A stretch of DNA of 5,587 nucleotides from an uncultured Clostridia bacterium (GCA_947569225.1 CANORX010000073.1:1-5587), one strand, 5' to 3'. Counted from the stretch's first letter, positions 1 through 5,587 are shown. The notes: generated by a model from the sequence alone, not told the origin. Numbers and translations: made by a program.

Positions 1-426
1 GCCTTTGCATCCCTTAAATTTAATCGATTTAGAAACCTAATAGAAGGAAAACCTGTACTAATAATAAATAAAGGAGTAATAAACTTTAAAGAAATGGTAA
101 GACAAAGATACACACTTGATGATTTACTATTAGAACTAAGAAGTAACAACATAAAAAACTTACAAGACGTAGAATATGCTGTATTAGAAAACAATGGTAA
201 ACTAAACATATTTAAATATAACTTTCTTAAAATTAAAAGCGAAAACCCATTTCCATTAATACTAGATGGAATAATACAAAAAAGCACACTAAAATACATA
301 AACAAAAGTGAAACATGGCTAAAAGATTTAATCAAAGGAGAAGGATATGACACATCAGACATATTCTATGCATTCTACAAAAACAATCGTGCTTACATAA
401 TCAAAAAGAATGACATCAAAAACTAA
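1..426 (+). CDS. DUF421 (YetF/YrbG-type) membrane protein, C-terminal part; 5' end outside the window
   Basis: The frame is open from base 1 and ends at TAA 424-426, giving 141 visible residues. The first ATG in frame, at base 94, is probably internal, because the 31 codons before it already match the family. What is seen: near the start a stretch reading NLIEGKPVLIINKG, then MVRQRYTLDDLLLELR, then DVEYAVLENNGKLNIFK. These are hallmarks of the soluble domain that follows the transmembrane helices in DUF421 proteins such as Bacillus YetF. The N-terminal membrane helices would lie upstream. The biochemical function of the family is not settled; some Bacillus members are linked to spores or the cell envelope. 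The gene converges on the flippase gene with a 2-base gap, and no hairpin terminator is visible between them. The family call is confident; the function is unknown. Confidence 0.85.
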   Translation, partial: AFASLKFNRFRNLIEGKPVLIINKGVINFKEMVRQRYTLDDLLLELRSNNIKNLQDVEYAVLENNGKLNIFKYNFLKIKSENPFPLILDGIIQKSTLKYINKSETWLKDLIKGEGYDTSDIFYAFYKNNRAYIIKKNDIKN

Positions 427-428
427 AA

Positions 429-1736
429 TCACTCTTCTAAAGCCTTCTTCAAACACTTAGTCTCTAAATAAGTAGTAGTAACTATACTTAAAATAATAGC
501 AATAATAAGGCTATACATACCAATTCTTAAAAACGAAAGAATAAACAAAGAAGATAACCTAATAACACTAGTAATAACAGTAATAACCATAGCCTCTTTA
601 CTCTTATCAAGCGCCTGCAACGCATTTGAAATAGGTGTATTAATAAAAAATAGTATCAAAAAAGGTGCAAGAATTTTTATATAAGTAACTCCAAGAGTTG
701 TATTATAAATCAAATAGAGAAAAAACTCAGGAATACAAAAAATCAAACTAGTAGAAGTAACACCAATTAAAAGAGATAACGACACAATCTGTCTTACTCT
801 TTTTTTACATTTCTTTATATCTCTAATAGCATAATACTTAGCAAGCTCAGGAATCAAAGAAGTAGAAATACTCTGAGTAAAAAACTGAGGCAAAAGTAAA
901 AGTGCTAAAGCATAACCATTAATAATACCATACTCTGTAATAATAAAATCATTTGAATACCCGACATAACTAAGAACATTAGTAAGAATAATAGGCTCCA
1001 AAAAATGTGCAACACTACCAACAATTTTACTACTAGTAGAAGGAACACTTATATTCATAACATCCTTAACATCTCTCATATGAGGCTTAATATCATTTTT
1101 CTCTAAAGTCATCCCCTTAGGAAGCCCAAGAATCATAACAATAATACTTGAAGTCTCACTAACAATATTAACCAAAATAATTAAAGAAATAGTCAAAACC
1201 AAACTCTTCTCTAAAAAAATAGGTATCAAATAAACAAGAATACCAATCCTAACTATTTGTTCCACAATATTAGATAAAATATAAACACCCATTCTCTGTT
1301 TACCCCAATAATACCCCTTAATAATACTAGAAAGACCAATAAAAGGAAGAGTAAAACCTATAGAAAGAAGAGGATAATAAAGCCTAGGCTCTTTTAAAAA
1401 CACATTTGATAGAGGATAAGAAATAACAAAAATAATAAAAAGAGTAATTAAATTTAGAAAAAGAGACACAGGAATAATAGAAAAAATAACTCTTTTGCTA
1501 CTTCTTCCAGGCATACTAATTAATTTACTAATAGCAACAGGAAAACTAAAAGTTGCAACAGTAATAAAAAGCCCAAAAGTAGGAGTAATAAGCGAATACA
1601 AACCAATACCCTCTACACCAATTTGTCTAGTAATAATTATCTTCAAAACAAAACCCAAAAACTTCGACAAGAACCCACCTGTTAAAAGAATAAGAGTTCC
1701 TGTAACAAACTTATTTTTCATTAAATCTTTTATCAT
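429..1736 (-). CDS. SpoVB/MurJ-like oligosaccharide flippase (MOP superfamily)
   Basis: A 435-residue, strongly hydrophobic protein with about 12 predicted membrane segments. The N-terminus (residues 10-50: GTLILLTGGFLSKFLGF, then RQIGVEGIGLYSLI) is typical of SpoVB/YtgP-type flippases. A second conserved block at residues 265-300 (EYGIINGYALALLLLPQF, then SLIPELAKYYA) marks the second half. Family members move lipid-linked cell-wall or polysaccharide precursors across the membrane; SpoVB itself is needed for spore cortex. Bacillus SpoVB is about 518 residues with about 14 segments, so this copy is shorter, mainly at the C-terminus. Bacillota often carry several paralogues, so the exact substrate cannot be read from sequence and I give no symbol. 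No Shine-Dalgarno site is visible before ATG 1736 or before the next in-frame ATG (base 1721, residue 6). The gene is divergent from the downstream operon. The stop is TGA; if TGA were read as Trp, only two codons would be added before TAG. Confidence 0.88.
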   Translation of the reverse strand: MIKDLMKNKFVTGTLILLTGGFLSKFLGFVLKIIITRQIGVEGIGLYSLITPTFGLFITVATFSFPVAISKLISMPGRSSKRVIFSIIPVSLFLNLITLFIIFVISYPLSNVFLKEPRLYYPLLSIGFTLPFIGLSSIIKGYYWGKQRMGVYILSNIVEQIVRIGILVYLIPIFLEKSLVLTISLIILVNIVSETSSIIVMILGLPKGMTLEKNDIKPHMRDVKDVMNISVPSTSSKIVGSVAHFLEPIILTNVLSYVGYSNDFIITEYGIINGYALALLLLPQFFTQSISTSLIPELAKYYAIRDIKKCKKRVRQIVSLSLLIGVTSTSLIFCIPEFFLYLIYNTTLGVTYIKILAPFLILFFINTPISNALQALDKSKEAMVITVITSVIRLSSLFILSFLRIGMYSLIIAIILSIVTTTYLETKCLKKALEE

Positions 1737-1765
1737 ATTTAATACTATGAAAATATAAGTAAATA

Positions 1766-1794
1766 TTGACTAAAAATCATTAAAAATGTATAAT
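1766..1794 (+). promoter_or_regulatory. Sigma-A-like promoter for the 1820-5094 operon
   Basis: A -35 box TTGACT (1766-1771) and a -10 box TATAAT (1789-1794) are separated by exactly 17 bp. The boxes match the consensus at 5 of 6 and 6 of 6 positions. Transcription should start near 1801, giving a leader of about 19 nt with Shine-Dalgarno sequence AAGGAAGTG (1806-1814) before ATG 1820. It sits in the 83-nt divergent gap shared with the flippase gene. No operator-like inverted repeat is evident around it. Confidence 0.8.
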
Positions 1795-1819
1795 AAAATG
1801 CAATTAAGGAAGTGAAACA

Positions 1820-2341
1820 ATGATATTATTTGACGAAAAAAAATTACACTTTGGAATTCTTTTTGAAAAAATAGAACTTAAAACATTAGACTTTCCTGTT
1901 CTTATTCCTAAAAGATCTATGATAGGAATAATTGATGAAAATAAGAACATATTTACAGAATTATCTAGTGGAATAAAATACTTAAACTTCTATGACATAT
2001 TTGACACAGAGATTAGTGAAGGATTCGAACTATGTGTATCAGTTAAAGATATCTTAAAAGATATAAAAGAAACTGATTTAAGCGTTTTATTTAGTGAACT
2101 ATGGAGAGTATATGAAGCAAATGTATATTTCTATAGAGAAATAGATGGTAACATTTACTTATCATCAATAACTAAAGAAGAATTTTATCTTGAGACAAAC
2201 TTAGACTTTAGAAGTATATCAGTTACTGAATTAAACGACTTAAAAGAAGACTATGTTAATGGAGTAATTACAACAAAAAGTTATTATGAAAAATCAACAA
2301 AAAGAAACAATTTAATTAAATTACTTCCTATGAATGAATAA
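1820..2341 (+). CDS. Unrecognised 173-residue protein, stand-alone homologue of the N-domain of the next gene's ClpX-like ATPase
   Basis: I do not recognise this protein as a named family. It starts at ATG 1820 behind a good Shine-Dalgarno site (AAGGAAGTG) and is the first gene of a four-gene operon. Its sequence aligns with the N-terminal part of the downstream ATPase over almost its whole length. From residue 1 to 57, against the extended reading frame of the next gene, there are no gaps and 24 identities by hand count. Shared stretches are L-x-F-x(2)-LF-x-K, IP-x-R, IG-x-IDE and IFTE-x(2)-SG. Weaker similarity follows at residues 100-130 (NVYFY..., EEFYLET) and 140-158 (the VNGVITTKSYYEK region). 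It has no signal peptide, membrane segment or ATPase motif, so it is probably cytosolic. By inference it binds what the ATPase N-domain binds, or joins the ATPase directly, acting as adaptor, competitor or assembly partner. The gene looks intact. Confidence 0.75.
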   Translation: MILFDEKKLHFGILFEKIELKTLDFPVLIPKRSMIGIIDENKNIFTELSSGIKYLNFYDIFDTEISEGFELCVSVKDILKDIKETDLSVLFSELWRVYEANVYFYREIDGNIYLSSITKEEFYLETNLDFRSISVTELNDLKEDYVNGVITTKSYYEKSTKRNNLIKLLPMNE

Positions 2342-2350
2342 CAAAAGAAA

Positions 2351-2357
2351 AGGGTGG
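2351..2357 (+). promoter_or_regulatory. Ribosome binding site that decides the start of the ClpX-like gene
   Basis: AGGGTGG lies 5 bases before ATG 2363. The longer frame would begin at GTG 2354, which lies inside this purine-rich site and has no properly spaced site of its own. ATG 2363 is therefore preferred. It also begins the protein close to the point where similarity with the upstream paralogue becomes clear. Confidence 0.55.
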
Positions 2358-2362
2358 TTTTT

Positions 2363-3853
2363 ATGTTAAACAAAAATTTATACTTTGCAGTATTATTTAA
2401 AAAAATGTATATAAGTAGCTTAGGATACAACATATATATACCATATAGACCAATAATAGGAACTATAGACGAAAAAGGACAAATATTTACAGAATCAATA
2501 AGTGGAGTGAATTACATAAATAATGAACAAGCTGAAGGAATACAGTTCTCATTTGGGTTATTACTATCACTCAAAGAAATAAAGAAAATGTTTAAATTAA
2601 TAAAAGTCAAATACGAAGACATAGAAAGCCTATACAAAGGAATTGAAGAAAACATTTATTATTATAATGAAGACGGTATATTAACTCTCATACTAAGAGA
2701 AACATTTGAAGAAGAAACTGGTATATACATACAACATAAAAACACAACTTCTCAAAATAATTTCACAAGCATGCTAATGGACGGTTTAATAGACTACAAA
2801 GAATATAATAAAGAACTATATAGGGATTATGAATATATACAAGAAGAAGTTCAACAAGAAGAGATTACAATTCCTATCAATGAAGCATATGAAAAAATTA
2901 AATCTAGAGTAATATCACAAGACGAACAAATAAAGAAAATACTAACAGCAATTTACAAAACTAGAATATTTAAAGGAAGACAAAAGAAAAGTAACATATT
3001 TGTATTTGGCCCTACAGGTGTAGGAAAAACAGAAATATTTCGTACAATAAAAGAAATATTAAATATACCATTACATATAGAAGACATGACAAGATACACA
3101 GAAGCTGGATATACAGGAGCAAATGTAGAAGACATACTAAAAAACTTATACATTAATGCAGACGAAGACTTAGAAAAAGCACAAAACTCAATACTTATGC
3201 TAGACGAAATAGATAAAAAAGCAACAAACGAAAAAAATAGAAGCTCTTTTAACAAAAGTGATGTACTAAAAAGCTTACTAAAAATAGTAGAAGGTGGAGT
3301 TTACGAAATACAAATAAATGGTGAAACAATTTTATTTGACACTAGTAACTTAATAGTTGTAGTAGCTGGTGCCTTTAGCTCATTATATGATAAAAAAATA
3401 ACTGGTAAATCTAACATAGGCTTTGAAAGAATAAAAGAACCTGACAAATTAACAACTATAGACGATATAGAACTAAAAGACCTAAAAAAATTTGGAGTAC
3501 CATCAGAATTTATAGGAAGATTCTCTTATTATATTAAAATGAACAAACTTACTATAGAAGACTTTATAAAAATAATGAAAACAAGCAAACTTAGTGCTTT
3601 AAAAGAATACATAGAAGAACTAAAAACACTAGGAGTAAAAGTAAACATAAATGATAACATATACAAAAAAATAGCAGAAATTGCATATGATTATAATGTA
3701 GGTGCAAGAGCTATTAATATAGTAGTAAGTGAAATATTTGAAGAAATATTATATGAATTATTTAATGGTTTAGGACTAATAGAAGAAGTAACCTTAGGAG
3801 AAAACATAACAACTGATTACTTAGACTATACTCTAAAAAGGAAGAAAAAATAA
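2363..3853 (+). CDS. ClpX-like AAA+ unfoldase with a novel, non-zinc N-terminal domain
   Basis: A 496-residue protein from ATG 2363 (499 from GTG 2354). Residues 1 to about 155 form an N-domain shared with the preceding gene. A Glu/Gln-rich linker follows (about 157-170), then a ClpX-type ATPase module beginning near VISQDEQIKKIL. Visible motifs: Walker A GPTGVGKT (216-223), pore loop GYTG (249-252; GYVG in ClpX), Walker B ILMLDEID (277-284), sensor 1 region VVVAGAF (332-338), IGF (352-354) at the position of ClpX's ClpP-docking loop, arginine finger in EFIGR (382-386) and sensor 2 GAR (447-449). ClpX unfolds proteins with ATP and feeds them to ClpP; the IGF tripeptide predicts the same here. 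The protein has no cysteine, so the C4 zinc domain of ClpX is absent. The loop holding RKH in ClpX is about 7 residues shorter and lacks RKH. Walker A and that short loop look more like HslU, but HslU has no IGF loop. This is probably a specialised paralogue rather than the housekeeping ClpX. Confidence 0.85.
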   Translation: MLNKNLYFAVLFKKMYISSLGYNIYIPYRPIIGTIDEKGQIFTESISGVNYINNEQAEGIQFSFGLLLSLKEIKKMFKLIKVKYEDIESLYKGIEENIYYYNEDGILTLILRETFEEETGIYIQHKNTTSQNNFTSMLMDGLIDYKEYNKELYRDYEYIQEEVQQEEITIPINEAYEKIKSRVISQDEQIKKILTAIYKTRIFKGRQKKSNIFVFGPTGVGKTEIFRTIKEILNIPLHIEDMTRYTEAGYTGANVEDILKNLYINADEDLEKAQNSILMLDEIDKKATNEKNRSSFNKSDVLKSLLKIVEGGVYEIQINGETILFDTSNLIVVVAGAFSSLYDKKITGKSNIGFERIKEPDKLTTIDDIELKDLKKFGVPSEFIGRFSYYIKMNKLTIEDFIKIMKTSKLSALKEYIEELKTLGVKVNINDNIYKKIAEIAYDYNVGARAINIVVSEIFEEILYELFNGLGLIEEVTLGENITTDYLDYTLKRKKK

Positions 3854-3854
3854 A

Positions 3855-4637
3855 ATGGAAAAAACATTAGAAATAGAAAGAAGTATAATAAAAAGATTTA
3901 GAAAAGAAATTTGGAGATTATTTATAAAAGCAGTAAATGAATTTGAACTAATAAAAGAGGGAGACAAAATAGCTGTATGCATAAGTGGAGGAAAAGACTC
4001 ATTCTTACTTGCAAAATGTATAGAAGAATTAAAGCGTCATGGAAAAATAAACTTTGACTATGAATGCATACTAATGGATCCAGGATATCAAAAAGAACAC
4101 ATAAAACTTATAAAAGAAAATGCTAAAACACTTAACATAAACATAAAATACTTTAACTATGACATATTTTCTCAAATAAAAGATGCATCTAGCCCATGCT
4201 ATCTATGCGCAAGAAAAAGAAGAGGTGCACTATATGCAAAAGCAAAAAGCCTTGGATGCAATAAAATAGCTCTTGGACATCACTTTAATGACGTAATAGA
4301 AACCATACTTATGAGTTTAATATATAATGGAGAATTTAAAACAATGATGCCAAAACTAAAATCTACTAACTTTGAAGGAATGGAACTAATTAGACCCTTG
4401 TATTTTATAAAAGAAAAAGATATAATAAGTTTTAGTAGATATAACAAGTTAGAATTTATAGACTGTGCTTGTTTAGTCACTAAAAAAAATGAAGGAAAAA
4501 GAAAAGAGATGAAAGAACTAATTAAAATTCTAAACTCTTATTATGAAGGGGCAGACAAAAATATTATGAATGGAACTTATAATGTGAACTTAAATACTAT
4601 TATAAGTTATATGAAAGAAGGAGAGAAAGATGAGTAG
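3855..4637 (+). CDS. TtcA-family PP-loop ATPase, probable tRNA cytidine-32 2-thiolation enzyme
   Basis: A 260-residue protein, somewhat shorter than Escherichia coli TtcA (about 311). The PP-loop SGGKDS (44-49) adenylates the target base. CYLC (C115, C118) followed by ARKRRGALYAKA, then ALGHHFNDVIET (139-150), MMPKL and RPLYFIKEKDI all follow the TtcA pattern. In TtcA these enzymes make 2-thiocytidine at tRNA position 32 using an oxygen-sensitive [4Fe-4S] cluster held by three cysteines. Here the third ligand would come from a C-x-C pair (C204, C206) where E. coli has C-x-x-C. The related TilS and CTU1/Ncs6 families share the PP-loop, but the GHH block and cysteine layout favour TtcA. The start ATG 3855 follows AAGGAAG (3838-3844), which lies inside the end of the upstream ATPase gene; the gap is 1 nt, so the two are translationally close. 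The tRNA target in this lineage is inferred, not shown. Confidence 0.85.
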   Translation: MEKTLEIERSIIKRFRKEIWRLFIKAVNEFELIKEGDKIAVCISGGKDSFLLAKCIEELKRHGKINFDYECILMDPGYQKEHIKLIKENAKTLNINIKYFNYDIFSQIKDASSPCYLCARKRRGALYAKAKSLGCNKIALGHHFNDVIETILMSLIYNGEFKTMMPKLKSTNFEGMELIRPLYFIKEKDIISFSRYNKLEFIDCACLVTKKNEGKRKEMKELIKILNSYYEGADKNIMNGTYNVNLNTIISYMKEGEKDE

Positions 4638-5094
4638 ATTAGATTTACCAAAAGCAGAAGAAGTAAATTATTCAACAGAAGACAAAATATTTGCTTTATT
4701 ATTTGTTGAGAAAGGATTAACAAAATCAGAAATATCAAGAAAACTTAATGTATCATATGAAACAATATTTAACGAAACAAAAGGTATGGAGACAAAAGGT
4801 TACTTAGTATGTAGGGAAGAAAGGATTGGACGTATTTATTATTTAACTTCTGAAGGATGCAGAGAAGCCGAGTACAGACTAAACAATTTTACATACTTAG
4901 ACATTTATGAATATCTAATAGGATTAAATTATCCTATACTAACAATTAGTAACTTTTTAAAAGCATACTTTTACAAATATTATCTTGAAGGAGTATGTGA
5001 CACAAACAACATAGCAGAACAATATTTGGAGTGGTGTGAAAAAAATAATATAGAACCAATAGAAAATTTACAACTAAAAAAATATATAAAATAG
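4630..5094 (+). CDS. Winged helix-turn-helix protein, likely DNA-binding regulator
   Basis: A 154-residue protein starting at ATG 4630 and overlapping the TtcA-like gene by 8 nt, with a strong site AAGGAG (4618-4623) six bases upstream. The N-terminal half (about 15-80) reads as a winged helix. TKSEISRKLNVS (31-42) gives the first part of the helix-turn-helix, SYETIFNETKGMETKGYL (42-59) the recognition helix, and VCREERIGRIYYLTSEG (60-76) the wing, as in MarR/PadR-like transcription factors. The C-terminal half (90-154) is rich in aromatic residues (YEYLIGLNYPILTISNFLKAYFYKYYL) and may mediate dimerisation; I recognise no ligand domain there. It is the last gene of the operon. Autoregulation of the promoter at 1766-1794 is possible but unproven. 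No specific family name can be supported. Confidence 0.75.
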   Translation: MSRLDLPKAEEVNYSTEDKIFALLFVEKGLTKSEISRKLNVSYETIFNETKGMETKGYLVCREERIGRIYYLTSEGCREAEYRLNNFTYLDIYEYLIGLNYPILTISNFLKAYFYKYYLEGVCDTNNIAEQYLEWCEKNNIEPIENLQLKKYIK

Positions 5095-5123
5095 TAGAAA
5101 TTTTATAAAAAAATTGATATAAT
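5095..5123 (+). promoter_or_regulatory. Putative promoter for the structured RNA and tcdA
   Basis: A perfect -10 box TATAAT (5118-5123) has a weak -35 match TAGAAA (5095-5100, 4 of 6) at a 17-bp spacing. It begins directly after the stop codon of the winged-helix gene. The predicted start is near 5130, just before the first helix of the RNA element. The -10 box is convincing; the -35 box is not strong. Confidence 0.55.
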
Positions 5124-5129
5124 GAAATT

Positions 5130-5268
5130 ACCAAGGTAGAGTGCTTACAATAAACCGACAAATTATGTAATTGGAGACCTAATTAATGACTGGTGTCGAA
5201 TGCTTAAAATAATTTTTAAGAATCCTAAAAGTTGTTATGTGGACTACCACCTCGCGAGCGCGAGTTTT
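5130..5268 (+). ncRNA. Putative structured RNA (leader or small RNA) upstream of tcdA, family not recognised
   Basis: The 215-nt gap between the winged-helix gene and tcdA folds by eye into a three-way junction. The closing helix is GGTAG 5135-5139 with CTACC 5244-5248, continued by TTACA 5145-5149 with TGTGG 5238-5242 (two G-U pairs) and, across single-A bulges, TAA and C 5151-5155 with GTTA 5234-5237. Arm one is CGACA 5156-5160 with TGTCG 5194-5198, containing TTAT 5163-5166 with ATGA 5186-5189 and a hairpin TAATTGG-AGA-CC-(T)-AATTA at 5168-5185. Arm two is CTTAAAA 5203-5209 with TTTTAAG 5214-5220 around loop TAAT. A GC-rich terminator-like hairpin follows. A promoter lies just upstream and the next gene starts about 45 nt downstream, so it may be a cis-regulatory leader of tcdA or a separate small RNA. 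I checked it against T-box, 6S, SRP, tmRNA and common riboswitch motifs from memory and found no convincing match. Ends are approximate. Confidence 0.5.
5251..5268 (+). terminator. Probable intrinsic terminator hairpin at the end of the RNA element
   Basis: CTCGC (5251-5255) pairs with GCGAG (5260-5264) around loop GAGC, followed by TTTT and then ATTACT. This is by far the most GC-rich spot in an otherwise AT-rich gap. The stem is short (5 bp, or 6 bp with a strained 2-nt loop) and the T-run is only four, so termination may be partial. Its position between the RNA and tcdA would suit transcription attenuation. Confidence 0.55.
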
Positions 5269-5309
5269 ATTACTACACTTTATCTTGGTTTTTAATTTTG
5301 GAGTATATT

Positions 5310-5587
5310 ATGAATTTAGAAAGATTAGAAAAATTAATTGGACTTCCCAATTTAGTAAAAGTAAAAAACTTGAGTATATTAATTATAGGAATAGGTGGAG
5401 TAGGTGGATATACACTAGAAAGCCTAGTTAGAAGTGGAGTTAATAATATAACTATTGTAGATGGAGACACTATAGATGAAACCAATCTAAATAGACAAAT
5501 TATAACAAACATTAATAACATAGGTGAATCTAAAGTTGAAATAGCTAACAAACACGCAAGAAACATAAATCCTAATATAATACTCAG
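5310..5587 (+). CDS. tcdA: TcdA-like E1/ThiF-family tRNA t6A37 dehydratase, N-terminal part; 3' end outside the window
   Basis: Ninety-two complete codons are visible from ATG 5310, preceded by TGGAG (5299-5303) at 6-base spacing; the frame stays open to the window end. The protein starts with a short helix (LERLEKLIGL), then the nucleotide-binding glycine motif GIGGVGG (27-33) and SLVRSGVNNITIVDGDTID (38-56). N59, N61, R62 and Q63 of the E1-type adenylation site follow, then IGESKVEIA. The sequence LVRSG-x(4)-IVD-x-D-x(5)-N-x-NRQI fits TcdA (CsdL/YgdL) better than ThiF or MoeB. TcdA uses ATP to cyclise N6-threonylcarbamoyladenosine at tRNA position 37 to its cyclic form in tRNAs reading ANN codons. 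This genome uses many AAA and ATA codons. The leader contains the structured RNA and terminator described above, and no separate promoter is evident after the terminator. The C-terminal half is needed to exclude other E1-like enzymes. Confidence 0.82.
   Translation, partial: MNLERLEKLIGLPNLVKVKNLSILIIGIGGVGGYTLESLVRSGVNNITIVDGDTIDETNLNRQIITNINNIGESKVEIANKHARNINPNIIL

Noticed and set aside
429..431. Alternative genetic code (TGA as tryptophan)
   Set aside because: Tryptophan codons I checked are all TGG and no gene contains an in-frame TGA before its expected end. The flippase's TGA fits as a stop; read-through would add only two codons, so this single case cannot support recoding.
1495..1758. 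Plus-strand open frame of 87 codons
   Set aside because: It lies wholly antisense to the N-terminal coding part of the flippase gene, has no ribosome binding site and no family-like sequence.
2354..2362. GTG 2354 as start of the ClpX-like gene
   Set aside because: It sits inside the purine-rich ribosome binding site and has no properly spaced site of its own, while ATG 2363 does.
2953..3255. Minus-strand open frame of 100 codons
   Set aside because: It is antisense to the Walker A to Walker B region of the ClpX-like gene, whose motifs prove the plus strand is coding.
4280..4480. Minus-strand open frame of 66 codons
   Set aside because: It is antisense to the TtcA-like gene, including its GHH and RPL motifs; a by-product of AT-rich coding sequence.
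5130..5268. T-box or 6S RNA identity for the structured RNA
   Set aside because: There is no TGGNACCGCG-type antiterminator motif and no aminoacyl-tRNA synthetase or amino-acid gene downstream. A CCTAAAA segment and a CCGACA segment faintly recall 6S conserved stretches, but the fold is branched, not the long rod with a central bubble.
5237..5431. Plus-strand open frame of 64 codons starting inside the RNA element
   Set aside because: It runs through the terminator hairpin and overlaps the well-supported tcdA frame out of phase, with no ribosome binding site.
5273..5566. Minus-strand open frame of 97 codons
   Set aside because: It is antisense to tcdA, where the GIGGVGG and NxNRQ motifs are clear.

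Overview
The window is a very AT-rich bacterial stretch with tightly packed genes. Arginine is mostly AGA and isoleucine is often ATA. Shine-Dalgarno sites are purine-rich and promoters look sigma-A-like. Together with a SpoVB-type flippase and a YetF-type DUF421 protein, this points to a low-GC Bacillota, either a clostridial lineage or an uncultured gut bacillus. Tryptophan is written TGG in every gene I checked and the flippase ends in TGA, so the standard bacterial code fits.

Layout. Bases 1-426 hold the 3' end of a DUF421 membrane protein gene. Facing it, only 2 bases away, is a gene for a SpoVB/MurJ-like lipid-linked oligosaccharide flippase (429-1736, minus strand). A short divergent intergenic region (1737-1819) carries a near-consensus plus-strand promoter (TTGACT, 17 bp, TATAAT). 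That promoter appears to drive a four-gene operon at 1820-5094: an unrecognised 173-residue protein, a ClpX-like AAA+ unfoldase with an atypical N-terminal domain, a TtcA-family PP-loop tRNA thiolation enzyme, and a winged-helix protein. The gaps are 21 nt, 1 nt and an 8-nt overlap. Next comes a 215-nt gap with a second promoter and what looks like a structured RNA of about 140 nt ending in a GC-rich hairpin and short T-run. It lies just upstream of a 3'-truncated tcdA-like gene (5310 to the window end).

The most interesting part is the pair at 1820-3853. The small first protein is a stand-alone homologue of the N-terminal domain of the ClpX-like protein next to it: 24 of the first 57 residues match without a gap, and similarity continues to about residue 155. 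The ATPase contains no cysteine, so it cannot have ClpX's zinc-binding domain. It keeps Walker A and B, a GYTG pore loop, an arginine finger, sensor 2 and an IGF loop of the kind ClpX uses to dock on ClpP, but it lacks the RKH substrate loop. A reasonable inference is a specialised ClpX-type unfoldase with its own recognition domain and a co-expressed free copy of that domain acting as partner, adaptor or competitor. The second interesting item is the unassigned structured RNA in front of tcdA.

Two genes (TtcA-like and TcdA) act on the tRNA anticodon loop, at positions 32 and 37 in the characterised families. I see no insertion sequence, CRISPR array, tRNA or rRNA gene.
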